From DATDYA01 sp035289165 (GTDB lineage Bacteria > Patescibacteriota > Patescibacteriia > Magasanikbacterales > GWA2-37-8): a stretch of DNA of 52,112 nucleotides. Each line of letters opens with the position of its first letter. Position 1 is the first letter of the stretch. The notes below the pieces were generated by a model, which saw only the letters and a program-made list of their open reading frames with translations, did no database searches and was not told the DNA's origin. The translations under genes were made by a program, and so were the position numbers. The stretch is from the NCBI GenBank assembly GCA_035289165.1, contig DATDYA010000012.1:1-52112 (forward strand). Reading direction: 5' to 3'. Of the stretch, positions 23,996 through 31,783 are shown one piece after another.

Positions 23996-26194
23996 TTATT
24001 TCCCTCGTCCAAAACCAAAGTGTTTCTTTGGTCCACCGGCGTTGTCATCTCTCGGTGGTCGATCTTGGTAACCCTCTGGTTTCTCTGAAAGAGCTTTTAT
24101 GCTCAAGTTGATTCTACCAAGATTATCTATCTCTTTTACCTTTACTTTCACGACATCCCCGATCTTCAAGACATCACTTGGCTTATTGGTTCTTTCCCAG
24201 GCGATTTCACTCACATGGACCAAACCATCCTGACCAGGCAACAGGTTCACAAAGGCACCAAAGTCCTCTAAACGGACCACCTTGCCCTCGTAGGTCTCTC
24301 CGGCGGTTACTTCATGGGTTAATTCCTTAATCCACTTTATAGCCCTTTCCATGCCCGTCATATCTGTTGCGGTAACGAATACACGGCCATCGTCCTCAAT
24401 GTCAATTGAAACACCAGTTTCGGCGATGATCTTGTTGATCATCTTGCCACCTGGACCAATGACATCTCTAATCTTATCTGGATTAATGATGATTGTTGTA
24501 ATTCGTGGAGCATATTGAGAAAGATCAGCGCGTGGAGCAGGCAAAGTTGCCTTCATAGATGCTAAAATTTCTAATCGTGCTTCCCGAGATTGTTTAAAAG
24601 TTTGTTTTATAATGTCCCAGGTTAACCCTTGGGTCTTAGTATCCATTTGTATTGCAGTAATACCCTCAGCCGTACCCGTAATCTTGAAATCCATTCCACC
24701 TGGACCATCTTCAATGTCTTGCAAATCGGTCAGAACTTTCCAATTACCTTTTTCGTCGCTAGCTAAACCCATGGCTACACCAGCGACCATTTTTTTCAAA
24801 GGCACGCCGGCATCCATAAGAGCTAATGTTGAAGCACAGGTTGAAGCCATTGAACTAGAACCGTTAGAACCCAAAACTTCAGATACTACCCGAATGGCAT
24901 ATGGAAAATCTGTTTCTGGCGGAAGGACCGGCTCCAAAGCTCGTTCGGCCAAAGCACCGTGGCCAATCGCTCGATTACCCGGACCACGCAATGGACCCGT
25001 CTCGCCATAAGTAGCAGGGGTATCACTATAATGATGCATGTAACGCTTAGTCCCATCTTCTTCCATGGTATCAACAGTTTGCACATCGCCTGGGGCGCCA
25101 AGAGTAACGACAGATAACACTTGAGTATCGCCACGCATGAACATGGCACTGCCATGTGTCCGTGGTAACAAAGCTACTTCGGAATTTAAATCTCGAATCC
25201 CGGTCAAAGTTCGACCATCAAGGCGTTCATCGTTATCTAATATTCTCTCGGTAATATGTTTTTCAACATATACTTTCACACGACCGAGAATAATTTTTTG
25301 AATAGATTCATCGACTTCTTTGGCCTTTAACATTTCCTCGATCGCTTTGGAAAATTTATCTACCATATTTACCCGTTCCAAGCGGCTTTTCTTTGGAGAT
25401 TCAAAGATCCAATCATTAACATGACTAGCGATAAAATCTATTACCTCCGCCTCAACGGCGCGAACAGTTTGTTCTTTTTCATTCAAGTTCTCTTCCCATT
25501 TTAACTTTTCCGCACCGACTTCTTTTTGGATTTTATTAATAAAATCCAAAACCGGAGCTAATTGTGCGGCACCAAATTGCATCGCGCCAATCACCTCTTC
25601 GTCAACAATCTCCGTACAACCGGCTTCCACCATAATAACCTTTTCTGGTGTGCCGGCTACCACTATATCCACTGTGCCCACCGCTCTTTCAGCAAAAGAG
25701 GGATTAATTTTCCATTTGCCGTCTATTTGACCAACCCGCACGCCGGCAATCGGGCCAGCCCAAGGGATGTTTGAAATGGTTAAAACTGTCGCCGCCGCGA
25801 TCATCGACGGAATTTGTGGATCGTTATCCCCATCATACGACAAGACAGTCAAAATAACCTGGATGTCGTTACGCATTTTCTCGGGGAAAAGCGGGCGAAT
25901 GGCTCGATCTACCAAACGACCAGACAATATCGCCTCATCGCTTGGTCGACCCTCACGTTTAATAAAACGACTACCCTTAATTTTACCAGCGGCATATAAC
26001 TTTTCTTCAAAGTTGACCATGAGCGGAAAAAAATCTATACCGTCGCGGGTATTTTTACTCATGGTGGCAGTCGCCAAAATTACTGTATCGCCATAGCGAA
26101 CAGTACAAGAAGCATTAGCCTGAAGCGCCAGTTTCCCAACTTCCACTTCCAAATTCCTACCCCCCCATTCCATGTTCCATTTTTTAACTTCCAT
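23996..26194 (-). CDS. pnp: Polyribonucleotide nucleotidyltransferase
   Basis: A 732-residue 3'-5' phosphorolytic exoribonuclease. Two RNase PH domains (about 10-230 and 310-545, the second with L-L-P-R-T-H-G-S and M-D-A-G-V-P) flank an all-helical domain. A KH domain with I-G-P-G-G-K-M-I-N-K-I near 590 and an S1 domain with G-K-V-V-R-L-E-D-F-G-A-F-V-N near 645 follow, then a short charged Gly-rich tail. Order on the minus strand is rpsO, NYN gene, pnp: the classic rpsO-pnp pair with one gene inserted. The leader hairpin at 26220-26259 may allow RNase III or autoregulatory control. Confidence 0.97.
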   Translation of the reverse strand: MEVKKWNMEWGGRNLEVEVGKLALQANASCTVRYGDTVILATATMSKNTRDGIDFFPLMVNFEEKLYAAGKIKGSRFIKREGRPSDEAILSGRLVDRAIRPLFPEKMRNDIQVILTVLSYDGDNDPQIPSMIAAATVLTISNIPWAGPIAGVRVGQIDGKWKINPSFAERAVGTVDIVVAGTPEKVIMVEAGCTEIVDEEVIGAMQFGAAQLAPVLDFINKIQKEVGAEKLKWEENLNEKEQTVRAVEAEVIDFIASHVNDWIFESPKKSRLERVNMVDKFSKAIEEMLKAKEVDESIQKIILGRVKVYVEKHITERILDNDERLDGRTLTGIRDLNSEVALLPRTHGSAMFMRGDTQVLSVVTLGAPGDVQTVDTMEEDGTKRYMHHYSDTPATYGETGPLRGPGNRAIGHGALAERALEPVLPPETDFPYAIRVVSEVLGSNGSSSMASTCASTLALMDAGVPLKKMVAGVAMGLASDEKGNWKVLTDLQDIEDGPGGMDFKITGTAEGITAIQMDTKTQGLTWDIIKQTFKQSREARLEILASMKATLPAPRADLSQYAPRITTIIINPDKIRDVIGPGGKMINKIIAETGVSIDIEDDGRVFVTATDMTGMERAIKWIKELTHEVTAGETYEGKVVRLEDFGAFVNLLPGQDGLVHVSEIAWERTNKPSDVLKIGDVVKVKVKEIDNLGRINLSIKALSEKPEGYQDRPPRDDNAGGPKKHFGFGRGK

Positions 26195-26219
26195 ACTTTT
26201 ACTTTCTTCCGGAGCTGAC

Positions 26220-26259
26220 TTGAAGGCCCAAGACCTGATTCAGGCCTTTCCGTCTTCAA
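26220..26259 (-). promoter_or_regulatory. Long hairpin in the pnp leader
   Basis: TTGAAG (26220-26225) and CTTCAA (26254-26259) close a near-complete stem whose inner part is AAGACCTGA/TCAGGCCTT. No T-run follows on either strand, so it is not a terminator. It lies 26 nt before the pnp start, where enterobacterial pnp leaders carry an RNase III-cut hairpin used in autocontrol. Confidence 0.5.
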
Positions 26260-26277
26260 ACCAACTTCGTTAATAAA

Positions 26278-26823
26278 TTATTTCCTTGGTTTAAAATTAT
26301 TAAGGATCAAAAACTTCTTTTTATCCTGGGCTAAATCAATAAAGTCATCAGCTGATTCAATCAAACGACTGGAGGTGGTTGGACCAAAGGCCAAGACCTC
26401 CACCTGCTTACCTTGGTTGCGTAAATATTCTACCAGAGGGATATAATCCCCATCACCAGAAACTAATATAATAGTGTCCAAACTTGGTGACAAACGAATA
26501 GCGTCAACGGTAATGCCCACATCCCAGTCGGCCTTTTTTTCTCCGCCGTAAAAAATCTGGAGAGGCCGTTCTTTTGTCTCTATGCCGAGATTGTACAAAG
26601 CATCAAAGAATGGCTGCTCTTCTTTCCCCTCAGTCCGGACAACATAGGCCAAAGCCCGGATAAGTTTACGACCCGCCGTCGCCTCTTTTACTATATTACC
26701 AAAATTTACCTTAGCGCCAAATAGGTTTTTGCCGCTATAGTACATATTCTGTACATCAATAAACACCCCTACTCTTTGATCGGGGTGTTTTAAAGGATGT
26801 GTTTTATTCTTTGTCGGTATCAT
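26278..26823 (-). CDS. NYN-domain (LabA/DUF88) putative ribonuclease
   Basis: A 181-residue PIN-like NYN domain. V-G-V-F-I-D-V-Q-N at 18-26 holds the first acidic residue and Asn, D-W-D-V-G-I-T-V-D near 99-107 the second, and V-S-G-D-G-D-Y-I-P-L-V near 121-131 the third. The family is metal-dependent RNases acting on structured RNA. It starts 20 nt inside the rpsO end and precedes pnp, so translation and RNA-decay genes are grouped. The specific target is unknown. Confidence 0.82.
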   Translation of the reverse strand: MIPTKNKTHPLKHPDQRVGVFIDVQNMYYSGKNLFGAKVNFGNIVKEATAGRKLIRALAYVVRTEGKEEQPFFDALYNLGIETKERPLQIFYGGEKKADWDVGITVDAIRLSPSLDTIILVSGDGDYIPLVEYLRNQGKQVEVLAFGPTTSSRLIESADDFIDLAQDKKKFLILNNFKPRK

Positions 26824-27181
26824 CTCCTACTTTTTCCATTAGCTCTTCCTCAACCTCTTCGTCGTCACTAATCGCTGGGTTGACGCCGGGCTTAACCAAA
26901 ACTTTTGGTTGTTTGATCTTTAATTTCTTTACTAATTCATCGTAACTAGCCCCGTTCTCTTTCTTTAAGAACCTCATCAAACGACGGCGGCTGGAAACCT
27001 TACGAAGCAAACCGCGACGAGATGAATGATCTTTCGGATGATGCTTCAAATGGGCAATCAATTCCTCAATCTCGGCTGTTAAAAGCGCAATTTGTACCTC
27101 ACTTGAACCAGTGTCTCCCTCGTGGGTCTGGTACTTCTTAATAACTTGCTGTTTCTTTTTTGTTGGCAACATAACATGCAT
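26804..27181 (-). CDS. rpsO: 30S ribosomal protein S15 with acidic C-terminal tail
   Basis: Residues about 4-90 are a complete S15: H-E-G-D-T-G-S-S-E-V-Q, L-x-x-H-x-x-x-H-x-K-D-H-x-S-R-R-G-L and R-R-R-L-M-x-F-L-K. A C-terminal extension of about 35 residues is acidic (D-D-E-E-V-E-E-E) and absent from standard S15. The chosen ATG (27181) has GGTGA five nt upstream. A GTG at 27190 or the ATG at 27172 are alternatives. It overlaps the NYN gene by 20 nt. Confidence 0.92.
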   Translation of the reverse strand: MHVMLPTKKKQQVIKKYQTHEGDTGSSEVQIALLTAEIEELIAHLKHHPKDHSSRRGLLRKVSSRRRLMRFLKKENGASYDELVKKLKIKQPKVLVKPGVNPAISDDEEVEEELMEKVGDDTDKE

Positions 27182-27250
27182 ATTTTTCACCGAGCGCGAC
27201 CCGGAGCATGTTCCGAGGCGTTCGGCCCCGATATTCAGTCGGGGATAATT
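27182..27250 (-). promoter_or_regulatory. Structured rpsO leader, possible S15 autocontrol element
   Basis: On the minus strand CCCCGA...TCGGGG forms a stem at 27224-27243, and CCGAACGCCTCGG and GGAACATGCTCC lie between it and the ribosome binding site, which is itself in CGCTCGGTGA and can pair with CCGAACG upstream. Sequestration of the SD by S15 binding is the usual logic of rpsO leaders, whose forms differ between phyla. Inferred from pairing only. Confidence 0.4.
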
Positions 27251-27325
27251 AAAGCTTCATTAATATAGCGGAGAACCGGTATTTTGTCAAGGTACTAGGC
27301 CAATTTTTGCCTTATTATAGAGAAA

Positions 27326-27700
27326 TTAACCAGCGAGACGAGAAAAGGCAAAAGTGGAAATGGCGTAAGCGGCCACGGTTATTACTAAACCAATTATTGC
27401 CCCACGCAAAGTGTCTTTAGCCTTCTCCACATGTTGGTCGTTCCCTTGGGCCGTCATCCAACGTATACCGGCATATAAAGCCAAAGCAAAAAATAGGATG
27501 GCGATCAACCCTAGACCAGCACTAATTATGGTGCCAATCAGAGCATACACGTCCCGACCACCATCATAACCAGCGTTTTGACCAGTGGCCGTTAGGCCGT
27601 GGTCATCGCCTTGCGCCGCAACAACGACCGGAATACTTAAAAAGAAAACTAGGGCTAATGAACCCCATTTCTTAATTTTTTCAGGCGATATTTGAAGCAT
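27326..27700 (-). CDS. T4SS-pilin-like small membrane protein (paralogue 1)
   Basis: A 124-residue protein: N-terminal signal (A-L-V-F-F-L-S-I-P-V-V-V-A-A-Q, cut after about 29), a short exposed part, then two membrane helices (about 50-77 and 96-118) joined by the loop W-M-T-A-Q-G-N-D-Q-H-V-E-K-A-K. This Y-A-G-x-x-W-M-T-A-x-G-x-x-x-x-V-x-K-A-K signature is shared by all nine related genes and resembles VirB2/TrbC-type T4SS pilins of CPR bacteria. It stands apart from the array at 29.2-34.0 kb, has its own promoter (27721-27729) and no obvious neighbour partner. Confidence 0.75.
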   Translation of the reverse strand: MLQISPEKIKKWGSLALVFFLSIPVVVAAQGDDHGLTATGQNAGYDGGRDVYALIGTIISAGLGLIAILFFALALYAGIRWMTAQGNDQHVEKAKDTLRGAIIGLVITVAAYAISTFAFSRLAG

Positions 27701-27720
27701 AATGACTTTAAAGCATCTTT

Positions 27721-27729
27721 ATTATACCA
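27721..27729 (-). promoter_or_regulatory. Extended -10 promoter of pilin-like gene 27326-27700
   Basis: Minus strand TGGTATAAT (TG-n-TATAAT), identical to that before the pilin-like gene at 31294-31725 (31768-31776). No good -35 is needed for an extended -10. The ATG is 21 nt from the hexamer. Confidence 0.55.
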
Positions 27730-27733
27730 CATC

Positions 27734-27762
27734 TTGATTTATCTGTAAAAATGCCGTATACT
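27734..27762 (+). promoter_or_regulatory. Promoter of the tRNA-Arg/tRNA-His pair
   Basis: TTGATT (27734-27739), 17-nt spacer, TATACT (27757-27762); start predicted about 10 nt before tRNA-Arg. Confidence 0.7.
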
Positions 27763-27779
27763 AGCTTTGCTTTTTGAGC

Positions 27780-27851
27780 GGCCCCATCGTTCAATGGATA
27801 GGACACCTCGCTTCTAACGAGGGAATGTGGGTTCGATCCCTGCTGGGGCCA
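27780..27851 (+). tRNA. tRNA-Arg(UCU)
   Basis: 72 nt; acceptor GGCCCCA/TGGGGCC, anticodon stem CCTCG/CGAGG with loop CTTCTAA giving UCU, T arm with two wobble pairs, discriminator A. CCA is not encoded. Confidence 0.94.
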
Positions 27852-27870
27852 CGGGGCTAATCCCAATCAT

Positions 27871-27943
27871 GGTGCCTATGGTATAATGGTTATTACGCGA
27901 GATTGTGGCTCTCGCAATACCGGTTCAATTCCGGTTAGGCACC
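27871..27943 (+). tRNA. tRNA-His(GUG)
   Basis: 73 nt including the extra 5' G; acceptor GTGCCTA/TAGGCAC, anticodon arm CGAGA-TTGTGGC-TCTCG giving GUG, discriminator C as expected for tRNA-His. CCA is not encoded. Confidence 0.94.
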
Positions 27944-27950
27944 CCTAAGA

Positions 27951-27978
27951 AACTCCTCCACCCCGGAGGAGTTTTACT
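27951..27978 (+). terminator. Terminator of the tRNA pair
   Basis: AACTCCTCC (27951-27959) pairs with GGAGGAGTT (27965-27973), followed by T-rich sequence. Confidence 0.8.
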
Positions 27979-28029
27979 TTACTTAAAACGGAAGATAAAC
28001 TACAATTAACGAGTGAGCTAAACACATCT

Positions 28030-29139
28030 ATGTCAAAGGTACTCATCTTATCTCTTAAAGCCGGTACCGGACATCGCATTGCTGGCGAGGCTCTGGAAGA
28101 ATATGGCCAGGCCCATTTCCCAGATTGGGAAGTTAAACATGTCGATGCCACGCCGTACCTTTCGCCGATTTCTTTTTTTTTCCACATCCGATCATATAAC
28201 TTTTTAAGCGCCAACGGTAAATGGCTCTGGAAACTAGCTTACAATTTTTGGGATCGTAAATTCCCAGCTAAATTTCTCCGACAGCTGGCAAAGATTCAAT
28301 CGAGATTAAACCCCCGACTGGTCAAGCTATTAAAACAAGAAAATCCCGACGCGGTTATTTTTACAATCTTGGGCTGTGCCCAAATACTTCTACCGGTGAT
28401 AGAAAAAGAATTCCCTAACCTAAAAACTTTTGCCCTCATTACTGACTACTCTGTACACAATATTAACATCGTACCAGGTGTAAAGTACTATTTTGTTCCT
28501 ACTCCGGAAGCTAAAGAAAAAATTATAAATAACCCCGTGCCGCATGAAGAAGTAACCATTACCGGCATACCAGTCCGCCAGTTATTTTTAACCCAAACCA
28601 AAACTCCAGGACTATATGAAAGATACCATTTTCTCCCCGCCTGGCCCACCGTTGTCTTCCTAACCGGAGGAAACGGCGTGGTTAAAGCCAAAACCTATTT
28701 AAAAGAACTTTTAGATTATCCACACCCTTTAAATTTATTTGTAAACACTGGTAATAACCCGATACTTTTTAAAAATTTAAGAACCTTAAAATTTCCATCT
28801 TGGATAAACTTCCACTTATCAAAATGGACTGACGACCTCCCTTCTCTCTTTTCCATCGCTAACCTTGTCATTACCAAACCCGGTGGGCTAACCGTGACCG
28901 AGGCCCTACACCAAGGCGCTCCACTTTTACTCATCGACCCTATCCCCGGTCAAGAAACTAACAACTTAGACTATTTAGAAAAAAATCACTACGCAGTAGC
29001 TTTAAAAGACCATAAAAAAATCAAAGAATTAGTGGCCGATATAATAAATAAAAAAATTCAACTAGCCGTATTCCCCCAGATAGACAACCCCGCTGAAAAA
29101 ATCTTTAAAGTAATCGAACAAAAATTGGCTCCTAAATAG
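28030..29139 (+). CDS. MGDG-synthase-like glycosyltransferase (GT28 type)
   Basis: A 369-residue GT-B enzyme. The N-terminal L-S-L-K-A-G-T-G-H-R motif (8-17) is the diacylglycerol-glucosyltransferase/MGDG-synthase signature. T-I-L-G-C and F-A-L-I-T-D-Y follow, and the C-terminal half has F-L-T-G-G-N-G, T-K-P-G-G-L-T-V-T-E-A and I-P-G-Q-E-T-N-N for UDP-sugar binding. It probably glycosylates a lipid or envelope precursor at the membrane face. It stands alone on the plus strand, flanked by the tRNA terminator and its own terminator at 29121-29152. Confidence 0.82.
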   Translation: MSKVLILSLKAGTGHRIAGEALEEYGQAHFPDWEVKHVDATPYLSPISFFFHIRSYNFLSANGKWLWKLAYNFWDRKFPAKFLRQLAKIQSRLNPRLVKLLKQENPDAVIFTILGCAQILLPVIEKEFPNLKTFALITDYSVHNINIVPGVKYYFVPTPEAKEKIINNPVPHEEVTITGIPVRQLFLTQTKTPGLYERYHFLPAWPTVVFLTGGNGVVKAKTYLKELLDYPHPLNLFVNTGNNPILFKNLRTLKFPSWINFHLSKWTDDLPSLFSIANLVITKPGGLTVTEALHQGAPLLLIDPIPGQETNNLDYLEKNHYAVALKDHKKIKELVADIINKKIQLAVFPQIDNPAEKIFKVIEQKLAPK

Positions 29140-29152
29140 GAGCCAATTTTAA
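29121..29152. terminator. Bidirectional terminator between glycosyltransferase and pilin array
   Basis: AAAATTGGCTCCT (29121-29133) pairs perfectly with AGGAGCCAATTTT (29138-29150). It overlaps the glycosyltransferase stop codon, has a T-run on both strands, and also ends the minus-strand pilin operon. Confidence 0.85.
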
Positions 29153-29165
29153 TCGCCTATGAATT

Positions 29166-29657
29166 TTAATAACAACCTAAATCCTCACAAAAAGGATCGG
29201 GTTGCGGTTCGTAAAAAATACCACTGCTATAATCTGTGTAATTACCTTGCGCGATTCGAAACGCAAACCAAGTAATCGAATAAGCTGACAAAAGAATTAT
29301 GAGGCCGATGATAGAATTCTTAAGTAAACCTTTAGATTTCTCCACTTGCTGATCATTGCCACCAGCGGTCATCCAAAGGTAACCGGCATAAATAATTAAA
29401 ACTACAAAAATAATACCCAAAAGTTGCAAAGCCGAACGAATTATCATTGCCACAATTATCCGCGGATCTTGTGGGTTACCATAGCCAGCGCCCGTTGCAC
29501 CACCCGCCGCATTCAACTGTTTGCCAATCTCCTGCGAAGCAGAGGTATTTTGTTCATTTTTGGCTGTTGGGTCAACATTTTCTTGAGCCAAAAGCTCAAC
29601 TGCTGGGTAGAGCAAGAAGCTGATAAAAACTGAAAAAATAACAATTTTTTTAAACAT
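29166..29657 (-). CDS. T4SS-pilin-like membrane protein (paralogue 2)
   Basis: A 163-residue protein: signal sequence to about residue 24 (L-L-A-Q), Gly/Asn-rich exposed segment, helix 1 about 70-94 ending in Y-A-G-Y-L-W-M-T-A-G-G-N-D-Q-Q-V-E-K-S-K, helix 2 about 114-136. A C-terminal tail of about 25 residues with D-P-F-C-E-D-L-G-C-Y and two Cys follows. It is the last gene of the minus-strand array and lies 9 nt after paralogue 3. Confidence 0.75.
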   Translation of the reverse strand: MFKKIVIFSVFISFLLYPAVELLAQENVDPTAKNEQNTSASQEIGKQLNAAGGATGAGYGNPQDPRIIVAMIIRSALQLLGIIFVVLIIYAGYLWMTAGGNDQQVEKSKGLLKNSIIGLIILLSAYSITWFAFRIAQGNYTDYSSGIFYEPQPDPFCEDLGCY

Positions 29658-29666
29658 AGTCTAATT

Positions 29667-30143
29667 TTAAGAACCCCAAAACTCCGACCAACTCGAACCA
29701 AATCCTTCGGAAAAGCCTTGCCAAAAACCGCCATCGGCTTCTGGACCGCCAACCTGGCCAGCGCCAGTTGTCGCTACCCCGCCCACTTGCCAAACGATAA
29801 AAGCGGTAATACTATACGCCGCTAAAACTACAATGAGCCCAATTGTCGCTGTCGTAATAATTCCCTTGGCCTTAGTCACTTGTTCGTCTTTACCTTGGGC
29901 CGTCATCCACAAGAAACCAGCATAAACCATAAGGACAAGAAAAATAGTGCCGGTCAAAGACAATACTACCTTGATGTAACGGCCCACTGTTTCGGATAGT
30001 GTAGTATCGGTAACTCCGGCTGTCTCATAGCCACTTTTGTTAGCTACATCTTCAGTCAGAGAATTAATGTTCGGACCAGCCAGAACTGGCTGACTGAAAA
30101 AAAATGTTAGACCGATAATTAAGGTTATAAATAATTTTTCCAT
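29667..30143 (-). CDS. T4SS-pilin-like membrane protein (paralogue 3)
   Basis: 158 residues from the chosen ATG (M-E-K-L-F); a TTG at 30161 overlapping the previous stop is the other option. Signal sequence to about A-G-P, helix 1 with V-L-M-V-Y-A-G-F-L-W-M-T-A-Q-G-K-D-E-Q-V-T-K-A-K, then helix 2 with A-A-Y-S-I-T-A-F. The C-terminal tail is rich in Gly, Trp and Phe (G-F-W-Q-G-F). The loop sequence is nearly identical to that of paralogue 4, pointing to a recent duplication. Confidence 0.72.
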   Translation of the reverse strand: MEKLFITLIIGLTFFFSQPVLAGPNINSLTEDVANKSGYETAGVTDTTLSETVGRYIKVVLSLTGTIFLVLMVYAGFLWMTAQGKDEQVTKAKGIITTATIGLIVVLAAYSITAFIVWQVGGVATTGAGQVGGPEADGGFWQGFSEGFGSSWSEFWGS

Positions 30144-30157
30144 AGTACTATTAATTT

Positions 30158-30565
30158 TCAAGTATTATCGGGCGTTGTAGTCACGTTGATCCCGTTGCCT
30201 GGATCGCTTGCACCGCCTAGCTTGTTGGTAACAAAATAAGTAATGGCATAAGCCGCCAGAACCACCGCTAAACCAATAATTGCCGCTCGAATGATATCCT
30301 TGGCCTTAGTCACTTGTTCATCTTTACCTTGGGCAGTCATCCACAGTATGCCAGCGTAAATTGTCAAAATAAAAAATATTGTCCCGACCAGAGATAACAC
30401 CGCCTGGATCACAGTGCCCACGCTTGTCGTTAATTCTTTTTCTAAGCCCGAGCTTCCTAAGGCTTTATCTAAATTCTCTCCTGCCCCCTGTAAACCTTGA
30501 GCCTGAACTGGGGAGCTAAAAATTAAAACGCTGACCGCGACCAATAAAATAATAATTTTAGTCAT
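30158..30565 (-). CDS. T4SS-pilin-like membrane protein (paralogue 4)
   Basis: A 135-residue protein with a signal sequence cut near Q-A-Q, then a short amphipathic segment. Helix 1 carries T-I-Y-A-G-I-L-W-M-T-A-Q-G-K-D-E-Q-V-T-K-A-K and helix 2 A-V-V-L-A-A-Y-A-I-T-Y-F. It is the most compact member, without a long extra domain. It lies 3 nt downstream of paralogue 5. Confidence 0.75.
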   Translation of the reverse strand: MTKIIILLVAVSVLIFSSPVQAQGLQGAGENLDKALGSSGLEKELTTSVGTVIQAVLSLVGTIFFILTIYAGILWMTAQGKDEQVTKAKDIIRAAIIGLAVVLAAYAITYFVTNKLGGASDPGNGINVTTTPDNT

Positions 30566-30568
30566 ATT

Positions 30569-31174
30569 TTAATCTAATAAACTAACGCAACAAATATTTT
30601 CTCCACCACCTGGACATAGTGAAGGTACTTGGCGGCTAACACCGCTACCAACATCACAATCCGCCGGCGCCATACAATCACCCTGTTCCCTCACCTCGCA
30701 TTCTGTAAGACACGTGCCATCATTACAAATTTTGTTATCTCCGCAATCTTTCCCGTCCATATCTGCCACCGAACAATCTACGGCCGGCGTCTCGGTAGAA
30801 CCGGCTTCACCATTCACCAGTTTATCAAAAACAAAAGTCGAAATAGCATAAGCCCCAATCACGATTATTAACCCGATTATAGCCGTTTCAATTAAATTCT
30901 TTGCTTTATCCACTTTCCCGGACTCACCCAAAGCAGTCATCCAAAGAATACCAGCATAAAATATCAACCCAAAAAAGACAATTCCCAAAAACGACAGGGC
31001 GACCGAGATTATATTTCCAATCGCTTCAGGAATACTGCTTGCTCCAGCAAATGATTTTGAAAGTCCTCCTGCGTCCGCCGTTGCGCTCACTCCATATTGA
31101 TCCGCTAAAACTAAAACCGGCACCATTACGACTAATAGCACACCGAGCGTAAACAAAATTTTTGTTAATCGCAT
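30569..31174 (-). CDS. T4SS-pilin-like protein with C-terminal Cys-rich domain (paralogue 5)
   Basis: A 201-residue protein: signal sequence to about residue 24, the two-helix pilin-like core (W-M-T-A-L-G-E-S-G-K-V-D-K-A-K in the loop), then an added domain of about 70 residues from about 131 with ten Cys, including D-C-G-D-N-K-I-C-N-D-G-T-C and terminal I-C-C. The Cys pattern suggests several disulfides and an exposed, stable head. Either the tail is outside the membrane or it is a small knottin-like module. The array's hairpin spacer (31232-31274) lies upstream. Confidence 0.72.
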   Translation of the reverse strand: MRLTKILFTLGVLLVVMVPVLVLADQYGVSATADAGGLSKSFAGASSIPEAIGNIISVALSFLGIVFFGLIFYAGILWMTALGESGKVDKAKNLIETAIIGLIIVIGAYAISTFVFDKLVNGEAGSTETPAVDCSVADMDGKDCGDNKICNDGTCLTECEVREQGDCMAPADCDVGSGVSRQVPSLCPGGGENICCVSLLD

Positions 31175-31231
31175 AATTCTTAAGGGAAGATTGAAAACTC
31201 CTTTACTTTCAACCGTCTCCTAAGAGAGTTG

Positions 31232-31274
31232 GGGCGCGCTTGACGCCATGGCAAATGACCGGCCAAGCGCGCCC
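31232..31274. other. 11-bp perfect GC-rich hairpin between pilin-like genes
   Basis: GGGCGCGCTTG (31232-31242) pairs perfectly with CAAGCGCGCCC (31264-31274), loop 21 nt containing a GCCATGGC palindrome. A second small stem CCTTTC/GAAAGG follows. No T-run, so it is more likely an mRNA-processing or stability element that could set different expression of paralogues 5 and 6. Confidence 0.5.
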
Positions 31275-31293
31275 TTTCTCAAAGAAAGGTGAC

Positions 31294-31725
31294 CTATATT
31301 CCCGGAGCATTGATCGGACCAGTATCCGTAGTTGTAGCTGTAATAATCTGATTAAAGATAAACTGCGTCAAAGCATAAGCCGCGAATATGATAACCAAAC
31401 CAATAATACCAGAATAAATCCATTTCTTGGCTTTCCCGACTTGTTCGTCATTACCACCGGCAGTCATCCAAAGGAAACCACCGTAAATAATAATCACCAC
31501 TGTTACGATACCAAGCAAACCCAAAGCCGCACGAATAATACGAGCAATGGTTATCCGGACATCTTGTGTACCTAAACCGGTGTAAGCACCATATTGCACG
31601 CCTAACTCTGAGGAACCAACATAATCGGTGCTTGTTGCTAGCGCCTCACCCGGCAAAGCCAAAAGTCCTCCTAAAAGCAATGTCCCCATTGCCACGATAC
31701 CTAACATTTTCTTTAATTTCTGCAT
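31294..31725 (-). CDS. T4SS-pilin-like membrane protein, candidate major subunit (paralogue 6)
   Basis: A 143-residue protein with signal sequence to about A-L-A (30), a 40-residue exposed part, helix 1 ending in I-I-Y-G-G-F-L-W-M-T-A-G-G-N-D-E-Q-V-G-K-A-K, helix 2 with A-A-Y-A-L-T-Q-F, and a short Thr-rich tail. It has the strongest translation signal of the array (AAAGGGGGTGA about 5 nt before ATG) and its own extended -10 promoter at 31768-31776, so it is the best candidate for the most abundant subunit. The Cys-free sequence fits a polymerising pilin. Confidence 0.75.
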   Translation of the reverse strand: MQKLKKMLGIVAMGTLLLGGLLALPGEALATSTDYVGSSELGVQYGAYTGLGTQDVRITIARIIRAALGLLGIVTVVIIIYGGFLWMTAGGNDEQVGKAKKWIYSGIIGLVIIFAAYALTQFIFNQIITATTTDTGPINAPGI

Positions 31726-31767
31726 ATCTTCACCCCCTTTCTGTTGTTAGTTGAATTCATATTCAAA

Positions 31768-31776
31768 ATTATACCA
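31768..31776 (-). promoter_or_regulatory. Extended -10 promoter inside the pilin array
   Basis: Minus-strand TGGTATAAT with the same upstream GTG as at 27721-27729. The start codon of paralogue 6 is about 45 nt downstream, after a strong SD. Confidence 0.6.
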
Positions 31777-31783
31777 CACTTGG

